Below, one piece after another: positions 33,600 through 41,979 of a stretch of 42,068 nt of DNA. Numbering within the stretch: the stretch's first letter is position 1; each line of letters begins with the position of its first letter. Source of the stretch: Gammaproteobacteria bacterium (GTDB lineage: Bacteria; Pseudomonadota; Gammaproteobacteria; Ga0077536); NCBI GenBank assembly GCA_024234975.1, contig JACKNH010000030.1:1-42068 (forward strand), given 5' to 3'. The position numbers and the translations under genes were made by a program. Below the pieces are notes generated by a model. That model saw only the letters and a program-made list of their open reading frames with translations. It was not told the origin of the DNA and searched no databases.

Positions 33600-35123
33600 T
33601 CACTGCGCCGAATAAGTCCCCCAGTTGGCCGCATCCCAGGTATTACCGGGTGGCGGAATGTTTTCCGGCTCGTAGAGATTGAACTTGCCCAGGTCGATAT
33701 CGGTGGCGGCCGCGATGGCGGCGGCGGAATCCTGCAGCGCGGGTAGAGAACTGTCACGCCACGTGCCACTATCCAGACGGTCGATGAGTAACTTGAATCC
33801 CACAGCGCGATCGAGCGCCGACATGCCGGCGTGGCCGGCGGTATCCGACCACAGCAGGCGGAACAAATCACCTGCGCCGGTACGTTGCAGCAAATCGCGA
33901 TAAGCGGTTTTATCTGACAGCGGGTCCACCGGATCGTCGTTATCAACGTTGACCAGCGGCACACGAATCTCCCCGGTATACGTCATCAACGGCTCGGCAC
34001 GCGCAATGGCCGCCGGGTCTGCGGAAATCCTTGGCGCCGCAGCCAGTGTGGCGAGGTCATCCTCCAGACTCACGCCTGCTGTTGAATACAGCGCTTTGAC
34101 CATGCTTTCGCGTCCGGAGCGTGCGAGTTGCTCGGCATAGTCGACGCCATGGTTCCACGACACGTTGCCCCCGGCGACCTTTTCCACGCCGGCGCGCACC
34201 GGCAGCGCGGTGGCAAACATCCACGCCGCGGCCATCTGATCGAGTTGTGCCTCATAGTCATCCGCCGCGGGTTTCGGTTGCCGCGGGTCGGGCCATGGTG
34301 CGAACTGGACCATCGCCGCGGAAAAGGCCAGCCGGGCACGGCCGGCCGGCGTCGCCAGTGCCTGCTTCAACAGCGTTGCCAACGCTTGCGTTTCACTCGG
34401 CACATCAATGTTGACCAAGGTCATCGGTGACTGTGGGTCGACCAGGTGCTTCAACACGAACAAGGCATTGAGTTTGTTGTTCAGTACCGCGATCTCGCCG
34501 GCGCCCCCGCCCGCCGACATCAGGCCGCCATCGAACATGCCGGGTTTGAGTTCCAATGCCTTGCGAACGACAAATGCGCCACGTGAGACACCGCTGACCA
34601 GCGTACGCTGCGGTTGTCCCCAGGCCGCGGCCGCATGGCTGCGAACCGTCAACAGGTAATCGACGGCCTTCGGAAAGTCGTAGCCGACCGGCTCCCGCGT
34701 AGTGCCACCGTAGGCGTAGCCTTGCGCGAGCAGCCATTCATTGAATGCGCCGAGGGATTCGCCAATGCCCATGTTGGCCCCGGGTGTTTCCCGCTCGGCG
34801 CGGGCACGGCGCACCATGAAGCCGGCGCCGTCCAGATCAAGAATCAAAGTGCCATTCCACTGCGCCGGCTTGACCACCGCCCACTGCGTGCCATCTTCAA
34901 GCTCGCCGTTGATGATCTCCTGAATCGCAGGAGATTCGGCGGCCGAATTTGCAACCGCCGCCGATTCGGCCGGAGGTGCGCCGGCCGGCGCGGAATCCTC
35001 CGAGGGTGAACATCCCGCCAAGGCGATGAGTACCGACAGCATCGCGAACAACCAATGTCGCCGACGTACAGCGGATGAATGAATTCCTGCGAATGTCTGG
35101 CCGGTGCCGCTTCCCCGCTTCAT
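33600..35123 (-). CDS. Exported alpha/beta-hydrolase lipoprotein
   Basis: Predicted outer- or inner-membrane-anchored hydrolase, 507 residues. The ATG at 35123 has AAGGGGAG 6 nt upstream; the open frame continues far upstream but there it overlaps the AKR gene and lacks coding character. The signal ends in the lipobox LAGC (C38), followed by a low-complexity Ala/Ser/Pro/Glu linker to about residue 65. The hydrolase fold is supported by the nucleophile elbow GVSRG (S180 in LVSGVSRGAF), a late acid in NVDNDDPVDPLSDK and a histidine in SDTAGHAGMS. The long helical insertion between about 230 and 400 resembles a lid. The family assignment beyond alpha/beta hydrolase is open; esterase or peptidase activity is possible. 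Confidence 0.82.
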   Translation of the reverse strand: MKRGSGTGQTFAGIHSSAVRRRHWLFAMLSVLIALAGCSPSEDSAPAGAPPAESAAVANSAAESPAIQEIINGELEDGTQWAVVKPAQWNGTLILDLDGAGFMVRRARAERETPGANMGIGESLGAFNEWLLAQGYAYGGTTREPVGYDFPKAVDYLLTVRSHAAAAWGQPQRTLVSGVSRGAFVVRKALELKPGMFDGGLMSAGGGAGEIAVLNNKLNALFVLKHLVDPQSPMTLVNIDVPSETQALATLLKQALATPAGRARLAFSAAMVQFAPWPDPRQPKPAADDYEAQLDQMAAAWMFATALPVRAGVEKVAGGNVSWNHGVDYAEQLARSGRESMVKALYSTAGVSLEDDLATLAAAPRISADPAAIARAEPLMTYTGEIRVPLVNVDNDDPVDPLSDKTAYRDLLQRTGAGDLFRLLWSDTAGHAGMSALDRAVGFKLLIDRLDSGTWRDSSLPALQDSAAAIAAATDIDLGKFNLYEPENIPPPGNTWDAANWGTYSAQ

Positions 35124-35390
35124 GGCGCTCCCCTTGGTTGAGTTTCTCAACGATTTTAGGTGCGTAGCGGTGGTCCCGACAACTGTGCCGCGCGCCTGCC
35201 ACGCCGCGAGCAGGAACCCCGGCAGGCGGCGATGCCTTTCCGTCGCTCGTGATAGATTACCGGCGAAAGTGCCGCCGCGCAGAAATCGACAGCCAGGCAG
35301 TTTGATGCAGTGGTTTGTGGCGGGCGGCCGAAACGCGTGATTCCCTCGCATCATCGTCGCCGATGCCTTACATATCGCAGGAGCTTTGCC
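35124..35390. promoter_or_regulatory. Divergent promoter region between hydrolase and AKR genes
   Basis: A 267-bp gap with no supported gene. It should hold promoters for both genes. TAGATT near 35252 might be a -10 box for the plus strand, but no convincing -35 partner is visible. Confidence 0.3.
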
Positions 35391-36323
35391 ATGCCCCCTC
35401 TTCCCACGTCCATCCTCGGCCGGACCGGCCTCAATGTCACAAAGCTGGGCTATGGCGCAATGGAGCTGCGCGGCGTCGATCACTTTCCGCGGCTTTCGCA
35501 GGCGCAGGCCAGCGCAATCCTCAACGGCGTGCTGGACGGCGGCATCAACTATATCGATACCTCGCCGGACTACGGCTATTCCGAGCAAATCATCGGCGAA
35601 CAGCTCGCCCATCGCCGCGCGGAGTATTACCTCGCCAGCAAATGCGGCTGCCCGATAGAAGATCCGGAAGTGCCGCACGAACAGCGCAAGCCGCATGATT
35701 TCTCGCGCGCGAATGTCCGGGCCGGGGTCGAGCAGAGTTTGCGACGCATGCGCACGGATTACCTGGACGTGGTGCAGTTCCATGTCAGCCCTGCACGCTC
35801 GACGCTGGAACAGGAAGATTCCGTGGCCGAACTGCTGGCGCTGAAAGACGAAGGCAAGGTGCGGTTCATCGGCATGTCCGGCACCATTCCGGAACTGGCC
35901 GACCACATTGCGATGGGGTGCTTCGATGTCTTCCAGATCCCGTATTCACTGGTCGAACGCGAGCACGAGGCGCTGATTCACCAGGCGGCCATGGCCGGTG
36001 CAGGCATCGTCATCCGCGGGGGTGTTTCGCGCGGCGTGATGGTCAAGGATGAATCGGTCATCGATGAGTACCCGCCCTTCCTGCAGCCGGCCTTCCGCGC
36101 CCGCCGCCAGCGCTGGCAGACCACAAATATCGATGACCTGCTCGACGGCGCGAGCCCGATGGAGTTCATGCTGCGGTTTACCATCAGCAACCCTGACATG
36201 AGCACCACCATCGTCGGCACCGCCAACCCTGCCCATCTCGCAGCGAATGTTGCAGTTGCGCAAAAAGGCCCCCTGCCCGCAGACGTCTACGCCGAAGCTT
36301 GCCGCCGCTTCCCCGTCGATTGA
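35391..36323 (+). CDS. Aldo/keto reductase
   Basis: NADPH-dependent carbonyl reductase of the AKR superfamily, 310 residues. The ATG at 35391 has CAGGAG 8 nt upstream. It starts LGRTGLNVTKLGYGAMELRG, as in many AKR proteins. The catalytic tetrad is visible as Asp and Tyr in YIDTSPDYGYSE (about 60-71), Lys in YYLASKCGC (about 84) and His in VVQFHVSP (about 128). The C-terminal part FMLRFTISNPDMSTTIVGTANPAHLAANV matches the NADPH phosphate-binding end. The physiological substrate is unknown; its place beside an exported hydrolase and the triple NTF2-like proteins suggests a role in processing a ketone- or aldehyde-bearing compound. Confidence 0.92.
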   Translation: MPPLPTSILGRTGLNVTKLGYGAMELRGVDHFPRLSQAQASAILNGVLDGGINYIDTSPDYGYSEQIIGEQLAHRRAEYYLASKCGCPIEDPEVPHEQRKPHDFSRANVRAGVEQSLRRMRTDYLDVVQFHVSPARSTLEQEDSVAELLALKDEGKVRFIGMSGTIPELADHIAMGCFDVFQIPYSLVEREHEALIHQAAMAGAGIVIRGGVSRGVMVKDESVIDEYPPFLQPAFRARRQRWQTTNIDDLLDGASPMEFMLRFTISNPDMSTTIVGTANPAHLAANVAVAQKGPLPADVYAEACRRFPVD

Positions 36324-36482
36324 CCTCTCGCAAGGGGATACCCACGCGCGCGCGGCCAATTTAATTTTCCTGTTCTGGAATCTCCGGCTGCGGCGCGCTC
36401 TAATTCATGGTCTCGCGGCACGGTCGGGGCTTGCGCGCCCGGCCATACGCTCAGCCGCGTCGATTCGGAAAAGGGGAATTCC

Positions 36483-38633
36483 ATGTCGTTGCTCGCCACT
36501 CGTTTCACCTTCATCGCCTCACTCACTGCCGGTATTGCAATACCGCTGTCAGCGCTCGCTGCCCAACCACTGGATGATCTGGCACGCGATGTTGATCGCG
36601 CCGAATCGATCCGCGCGGTCAAACAACTGCAGCGGACCTATGCGCAGTACTCGCAATACGGCCTGTGGAAGGAAATGGCCGACCTGTTCGCGAGCAATGG
36701 CCGCTATGTCTTCGATGACACTTCCGCCACCGGCCCAGCGGCCATCGCCACCTACCTCACCGAGCACGAAGGCTACGGCCATCAAGGCCTGCATTCCGGT
36801 GAAGTGCATACCCAACTGATTGGCGCCCCGGTGGTGACGCTGGACGAAGGCGGCGAAAGCGCCAAAGGCCGCTGGTACGGTCTGTTCCTGCTCAGCGACA
36901 GCGACGGCAATGCCAGCATCCAGGGTGGCATTTTCGAGAATGAATATGTCCGTGAAGCCGGCCGCTGGAAAATCGGTGTGCTGCACTTCCATCCCCAATA
37001 CGCAGGCAGCTACGAAACGGGCTGGGACAACTGGCAGGGCAAGGATCTGGGCTTCGTACCGTTCCACTTCACGCCCGATGGCAGCGGCATTCCGATTCCC
37101 GCTCCCACCGGCACGGCACCCACGACCAACGCAACACTGGAACAATTGGAAGAACGCATCGCGGTGATGAATGACGAAAGCCTGGTGCGTAATCTGCAAG
37201 CTGCTTATGGCTATTACGTCAACCGCCGGATGTGGGATGACGTCAGCGATCTGTTCGCCGCGGACGGTGTGTATGAAGTAAGCGGCATCGGTGTTTACCA
37301 AGGTCCGGCCGGCGCCGGCCGCGGTCATCAGCAACGCATGGGACCAGCGGGCCTGACCGACGGCGTGCTCAATGATCGGCTGCAATTCGATACCACCGTG
37401 AGCTTCGCGCCGGGCCGTCGCGAGGCACATGTGCGCGGTATCGAGTTCGGCATGTTGGGTGATTCGAAGAAAGGCGAGTCGTTCTGGGAGGTTTCCGTCT
37501 ACGACAATCGCTTCGTGAAAGAGGATGGCCTGTGGAAAGTGCGTGAGATGCGCGTGTTTCCGCTGTTCAAAGCCGACTATCACGAAGGGTGGGGCAAGAG
37601 CCGTTTGCCACAGCAGGCGATGGTGGGTGAGTTCACGCCGGACGTACCTGCACCGGCAAGTGACGCGGCTCGCCAGAATCAATTGCTGCCTGCGTTCGTC
37701 TCGCATCACCCGGTGACCGGCAAACCGATTGCAGCACCTGAAGGTATGCAGATGGTGGCGACCCAATCGCTGACCGAACCGAAAGCCTCACCGAAAGCAG
37801 CGAGCCGAACCGGCGACACCGCCACGCGCATCAGCGAAGCACGACGCAAGCTGGCGATGGCGACCGCCTATGATGGCGCGGAGAATGTTTCCAGCACCTA
37901 TGGCATGTACGCCGACGACTTCCAGTGGCCCGGGCTGGCCGCCATCTTCGGCAAGACCGGCACCAAGCAGATTCCGTTTGCCGGCTACTACACCGGCGCG
38001 GACCGCATCGCGCACGCGTTGAACCTTGAGTATGGTGACCCACCGACCTCGCGCGCCGGCATCGCCTTCCACTGGCGCATTCAACCGGTGATCGTCGTCG
38101 CGCCGGACGGCCGCTCAGCACGATTGCGCACCTATCTGTTCCACCCGAATACCGGCCGCGGCTCGAGCACGCTGTTCGGTGCAATCTATCCAGACGACCA
38201 CCTGATTCTGGAAGACGGCATCTGGCGCTTGTGGAACCTGTCACTCGATGAGCCGTACTTCACGATGGATGATTGGAAAGGCGGCTGGTCCGCAGTCAAG
38301 CCGTTGGCGGAGCGGCCACCGCGCAAACCACGCCCCGTCGATCCCACGCGCCCCAAGCGTTACCTGGGCGCTGACCTCGTGGCGAAGTACCGCCCGGACG
38401 TACCCATCAGCGAACTCGGCAAACTGCAGGAACACTTCCGCGGCGGCACTGGTGAGCCTTGGGAGTGGCCGCAGATTCTGCCGATGTGGTGGGGCTACAA
38501 GAACCCGGTGAGTGGGCGTGAGCCTGAACTGTTCCTGCCGGATTGTGTGCCGTGTGACTATTCACCCCAGATGAGCATGGTGAAACACGGCTACCTGTTG
38601 CCGACGACCGAGCCGGTGCGTAGCGAGGATTGA
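36483..38633 (+). CDS. Exported protein with three NTF2/SnoaL-like domains, copy 1
   Basis: 716 residues, secreted by a signal peptide (IASLTAGIAIPLSALA, cleaved before AQPL). The ATG follows AAGGGGAATTCC. Three repeats of an NTF2-like fold can be seen: about 32-175 (QLQRTYAQYSQYGLWKEMADLFASNGRYVF), 221-372 (NLQAAYGYYVNRRMWDDVSDLFAADGVYEV) and 456-600 (NVSSTYGMYADDFQWPGLAAIF). Each ends in a W-K/R-type strand such as GRWKIGVLHFHPQY or GLWKVREMRVFP. A conserved tail follows (HFRGGTGEPWEWPQILPMWW, NPVSGREPELFLPDCVPCD) with a CxxC pair. Catalytic residues cannot be assigned. It is the first of a tandem pair, 159 nt after the AKR gene. Confidence 0.85.
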   Translation: MSLLATRFTFIASLTAGIAIPLSALAAQPLDDLARDVDRAESIRAVKQLQRTYAQYSQYGLWKEMADLFASNGRYVFDDTSATGPAAIATYLTEHEGYGHQGLHSGEVHTQLIGAPVVTLDEGGESAKGRWYGLFLLSDSDGNASIQGGIFENEYVREAGRWKIGVLHFHPQYAGSYETGWDNWQGKDLGFVPFHFTPDGSGIPIPAPTGTAPTTNATLEQLEERIAVMNDESLVRNLQAAYGYYVNRRMWDDVSDLFAADGVYEVSGIGVYQGPAGAGRGHQQRMGPAGLTDGVLNDRLQFDTTVSFAPGRREAHVRGIEFGMLGDSKKGESFWEVSVYDNRFVKEDGLWKVREMRVFPLFKADYHEGWGKSRLPQQAMVGEFTPDVPAPASDAARQNQLLPAFVSHHPVTGKPIAAPEGMQMVATQSLTEPKASPKAASRTGDTATRISEARRKLAMATAYDGAENVSSTYGMYADDFQWPGLAAIFGKTGTKQIPFAGYYTGADRIAHALNLEYGDPPTSRAGIAFHWRIQPVIVVAPDGRSARLRTYLFHPNTGRGSSTLFGAIYPDDHLILEDGIWRLWNLSLDEPYFTMDDWKGGWSAVKPLAERPPRKPRPVDPTRPKRYLGADLVAKYRPDVPISELGKLQEHFRGGTGEPWEWPQILPMWWGYKNPVSGREPELFLPDCVPCDYSPQMSMVKHGYLLPTTEPVRSED

Positions 38634-38683
38634 TACGTTCAGGTCGTAACTCTGACTCTGCTGAAAACGAGCAAAGGGAATTC

Positions 38684-40786
38684 ATGAAACGACTCAAATC
38701 TGTGGTGGTCGCAATGTTCAGCCTGAGTCTTGCGTGGACAACCCACGCCGACGAAGCGCTCGACAATCTGGCCCGCGATCTCGACCGCACGGAAAGCCTT
38801 CGCGCGGTAAAGACACTGCAGGCCAGCTACGCGCAGCTGGCACTGCATGGACTGTGGACGCAGATCGGCGAGCTGTTCACCACCGATGGCAGCTTCGAGT
38901 TCGACGGTTTGGTGATGCCGCTTGAGTCCTTACAAGGCCAGGCGGCCATCGCAGATTTCCTGCGCACGCGTTACGGCGGCGGTCACGATGGGCAGACGGC
39001 AGACGGCCTCTCGGCAATGTTCATCGAGTCTCCCATCGTCAACCTCGCTGAGGACGGTGGAAGCGCGAAAGCACGCTGGCAGATATTGATATTCCATGGC
39101 CACGACGGGCAGGCGCGGATTGAAGGCGGTGTGTTCGAAAATGACTACGTGCGCGAGCGCGGCACCTGGAAATTCTCGCGCGCCCACTACTACCCCCAAT
39201 ACGACGGCGCCTACGAAGATGGCTGGACCAACTGGGGCGGCGGCGACGTTCCGGTGGCGCCCCGCCATTACACGCCGACCACCGCCGGCATTCCCATTCC
39301 CCCGCCGGTCGTCGGCAAGGCGCCAACCACCACTGCGTCGTTGAGTGAGTTGCAACAGCGCATCGATACGTTGAACGAGAGCGATCGCGTTCGTAACCTG
39401 CAATCCGCCTACGGCTTCTACGCTGATCGCAAGATGTGGGACGACGTGGTGGATCTCTTCGCTGACGACGGCGTGGTAGAGGTTGGCGGCCAGGGCGTGT
39501 GGCAGGGCAAAGATGGCGTGCGGCGCTGGCTGGCGAGTATCGGCGCGGCCGGGCTGTCGCACGGGCAACTCAACGATCGCGGCCAGAACAGCGTCATCGT
39601 GACCATTGCACCCGGCGGCAATGAAGCCTTCACCCGTGGTATCGAACTCGGCATGCTCGGTGAAGCCGATCAGGAACAGGGTTGGTGGGAAGTCTCGGTG
39701 TTCCGCAACCGCTTCGTCAAAGAGGACGGCGTGTGGAAGATTCGCGAACTGCGCCGCTTCCCGTTGATGAAGACCGATGTGTTCCAGGGTTGGGGCAGGA
39801 ACCGTATTACCGAGTCGGCGCCTACCGGTGCGAACGCGCCGGATGCGCCACTGCCCGCCGAGGACAGCATTGTTCCTGCACTTGCCGTGCCGGCGTTTAT
39901 CGGCCTCCACCCGGTGACAGGTAATGTGGTCAACATCGCCGGTGGCGCCACGCTGGTCGCATCCACCAATCTCACCGGCGCGATCCCGCCAGGCAAAGCC
40001 GAAGCTGTTTCCACCGCAGAAGCCGCGCGCCGACTCGCCCGCTCAGCCGCCTACGACGGCGTAGAGAACATCTCGACGACCTACGGCTATTACATCGATG
40101 ACTCCGACGCCATGGGCTGGGCGAGCACGATCGCGAAGAATGGCTACAAGGAAACGCCTTTCTCCGGCTACCACATCGGCCGCGACAACATCATCGCCGC
40201 CCGCGTTCGCGGGCCGGGGCCGGAAAAGCAGGTAGGCATTTCATATCACTGGCTGACCCAGCCAGTGGTGATCGTCTCCGACGATGCGCGTTCAGCCACC
40301 GGCCGCTTCCGCCTCTTCCAACCCCGTACCGGCAAAACCGTGGGCGAAGCCGGCGACTTCTTCGCCGCGCAGTTCTGGGGTGGCATGTACCACAACCGCT
40401 ACGTACTCGAAGACGGCGTCTGGCGCATCTGGGAACTGACGCTCGACGAACCCTACATCACGCCCGTTGCATGGAAAGACGGCGTCTGGGCCAAAGCCAA
40501 GGACCCGACCGAACCCGTCCGCCGCCGCAGCATGGCCTCCGACATCACCCCGGCGCAACTGGGCGAACGCGAGGCACATTTCGCCGGCGGCCCCGGCGAA
40601 GTATGGGAATGGCCGAAAATCCTGCCCATGTGGTTCAGCTACCGAAACCCCGTCAGCGGGCGCGTGCCGGAGTTATATCAACCAGAATGCGTGGGATGTG
40701 ATATCCGGCCGGAACTGAAGCTCGAGGCGAATGGGTATGAGGAACCAGCGGAATTTATTGAGGCGAATGTTTCGCCGAATCGGTAG
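38684..40786 (+). CDS. Exported protein with three NTF2/SnoaL-like domains, copy 2
   Basis: 700 residues, paralogue of the preceding gene. The ATG at 38684 is preceded by AAAGGGAATTC, almost the same leader as copy 1; a longer start at 38630 would not give a signal peptide. Signal MKRLKSVVVAMFSLSLAWTT ends before HADEAL. Domains repeat in the same order: TLQASYAQLALHGLWTQIGEL, NLQSAYGFYADRKMWDDVVDLF and NISTTYGYYIDDSDAMGWAST. The tail HFAGGPGEVWEWPKILPMWF...NPVSGRVPELYQPECVGCD is conserved, including the CxxC. It starts 50 nt after copy 1 and is probably co-transcribed. The two proteins may form a hetero-oligomer or act on related ligands. Function is unknown; ligand binding, isomerisation or dehydration would fit the fold. 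Confidence 0.85.
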   Translation: MKRLKSVVVAMFSLSLAWTTHADEALDNLARDLDRTESLRAVKTLQASYAQLALHGLWTQIGELFTTDGSFEFDGLVMPLESLQGQAAIADFLRTRYGGGHDGQTADGLSAMFIESPIVNLAEDGGSAKARWQILIFHGHDGQARIEGGVFENDYVRERGTWKFSRAHYYPQYDGAYEDGWTNWGGGDVPVAPRHYTPTTAGIPIPPPVVGKAPTTTASLSELQQRIDTLNESDRVRNLQSAYGFYADRKMWDDVVDLFADDGVVEVGGQGVWQGKDGVRRWLASIGAAGLSHGQLNDRGQNSVIVTIAPGGNEAFTRGIELGMLGEADQEQGWWEVSVFRNRFVKEDGVWKIRELRRFPLMKTDVFQGWGRNRITESAPTGANAPDAPLPAEDSIVPALAVPAFIGLHPVTGNVVNIAGGATLVASTNLTGAIPPGKAEAVSTAEAARRLARSAAYDGVENISTTYGYYIDDSDAMGWASTIAKNGYKETPFSGYHIGRDNIIAARVRGPGPEKQVGISYHWLTQPVVIVSDDARSATGRFRLFQPRTGKTVGEAGDFFAAQFWGGMYHNRYVLEDGVWRIWELTLDEPYITPVAWKDGVWAKAKDPTEPVRRRSMASDITPAQLGEREAHFAGGPGEVWEWPKILPMWFSYRNPVSGRVPELYQPECVGCDIRPELKLEANGYEEPAEFIEANVSPNR

Positions 40787-41094
40787 GTGAGCTCACAACA
40801 CTGGCAGCCCCTGCGACTCAACTCGTAATGAGCAAATTGATTCCGCCAGGTGCACACTCACGTCAATCAACCAATCGATTGCCCCGCGAAATCACCAGCT
40901 CAAACATCTGCCATTCGCTGGGCAGCGCAGACATTTGCGAATCGTGCCCGAAGCGCCGCCAGCTCTGAACCTACGGCTTAAAATCTCACCTCGTGTCTAT
41001 GGCTCACAACTGTCTTCAAAAATTTCTAACCTTGATAGCCATCTCTCACAAAGACTGCAGGATTATTGAGGAATATCGACATCCTGCGTGACTC
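40787..41094. other. Gene-free stretch before the GIY-YIG-like gene
   Basis: About 300 bases with visibly lower GC than the flanking genes and no ORF with a ribosome-binding site. I see no tRNA, direct att-like repeat or insertion-sequence end. It marks the boundary between the catabolic genes and what looks like acquired DNA. Confidence 0.45.
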
Positions 41095-41118
41095 TGTGGT
41101 CCATGGATAAGCTAAGAT
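41088..41118 (+). promoter_or_regulatory. Putative promoter giving a leaderless mRNA
   Basis: GTGACT (41088-41093) and TAAGAT (41113-41118) with a 19-nt spacer. Transcription would begin at about 41125-41126, i.e. at the start codon of the GIY-YIG-like gene. That fits the absence of any Shine-Dalgarno sequence before the ATG. Confidence 0.35.
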
Positions 41119-41135
41119 TTCGTCCATGGACCACA
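41095..41135. promoter_or_regulatory. Perfect 13-bp inverted repeat spanning the -10 box and start codon
   Basis: TGTGGTCCATGGA (41095-41107) and TCCATGGACCACA (41123-41135) with a 15-nt spacer. The right arm contains the ATG at 41126; the spacer contains the putative -10 box TAAGAT. It would work as an autorepressor operator; if transcription starts upstream of the left arm, the RNA hairpin would bury the start codon. Confidence 0.65.
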
Positions 41136-41884
41136 TACGTCAGTCTGTTCGTCTTACCGACGAACGCCGCCATCATCTCGACCGATTCTATGATCTGATC
41201 GAAGATTTACAACGCAATCTGGGTGGTAAACGGCGATTAGCTGAATGCGACGGACGCATGGGTTGGCCAACCCGCGGAGTCTACTTCTTCTTCGAACCCG
41301 GAGAGTTTAACGGAAGTGGCCGCGACCGCATCGTACGCGTCGGCACCCATGCACTGAAAATGGGTTCAGGAACCACGCTTTGGAATCGACTCTCGACTCA
41401 CCGCGGCACACAATCTGGAGGTGGGAATCATCGCGGTTCGATTTTCAGACTGCTGGTCGGCCGCGCATTGATAGCTAAGGACGCGATGACGCAACCTGAG
41501 ACCTGGGGCTTTGGAAATGATCCAGGGACGGCGGCTCGAAAATTCGGCCTTACGCGTACTGCGCTTCTCGAGTTCGAAGCGGCGCTTGAGCAGCGCGTCA
41601 GCGAGTACATAGGCCAGATGCCCATCCTGTGGCTGAGTATCCCGGATGCCGCAGGTCCTGAATCAACGCGGGGTTACATTGAACGCAACGCGATCGCACT
41701 CCTCAGCCAGTATCGTACCGTGTCGTCGGATAACCCATCTGGGCAGTGGCTGGGAACCTTTTCGGATCGCGACAAGGTCCGAAAATCCGGCCTGTGGAAC
41801 TCGAACCACGTCGACGAAAACTACGACCCTCATTTCCTTGACGAGATGGTAGTCCTGATCGAACACATGCATCTCCGGGCGTGA
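41126..41884 (+). CDS. GIY-YIG-like nuclease-fold protein
   Basis: 252 residues, cytosolic, no signal peptide. The central part resembles a divergent GIY-YIG endonuclease domain: GVYFFFEPGE (51-60, GIY strand), RIVRVGTHA (68-76, YIG strand), an arginine at R88 in LWNRLSTHRG, a glutamate at E186 in RGYIERNAIALLS and asparagines in GLWNSNHVDEN (about 223-232) in the order expected for the fold's catalytic residues. The N-terminal helix region (1-40) is basic and could bind nucleic acid. The match is by pattern and spacing only. Codon use is less GC-biased than in the neighbours and no functional partner is adjacent before the window ends, suggesting horizontal gain. A defence or mobile-element role is possible but not shown. 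Confidence 0.65.
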   Translation: MDHIRQSVRLTDERRHHLDRFYDLIEDLQRNLGGKRRLAECDGRMGWPTRGVYFFFEPGEFNGSGRDRIVRVGTHALKMGSGTTLWNRLSTHRGTQSGGGNHRGSIFRLLVGRALIAKDAMTQPETWGFGNDPGTAARKFGLTRTALLEFEAALEQRVSEYIGQMPILWLSIPDAAGPESTRGYIERNAIALLSQYRTVSSDNPSGQWLGTFSDRDKVRKSGLWNSNHVDENYDPHFLDEMVVLIEHMHLRA

Positions 41885-41958
41885 AATTGCCGTTGCTACG
41901 CTACCTTGGTAAGAGCGCTCGGATTCTACGATCGGTGTACACGCAACTGTTTGCCACG

Positions 41959-41979
41959 ACACTGGTGACAGCCCAGTGT
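41959..41979 (+). terminator. Weak stem-loop downstream of the GIY-YIG-like gene
   Basis: ACACTGG and CCAGTGT form a 7-bp stem with a 7-nt loop about 75 nt after the stop. No T-run follows. Nothing else is recognised in 41885-42068. Confidence 0.3.

Noticed and set aside
35124..35906. Upstream extension of the hydrolase frame (261 extra codons)
   Set aside because: It runs antisense through the AKR gene, and the ATG at 35123 has both a good ribosome-binding site and a lipoprotein signal.
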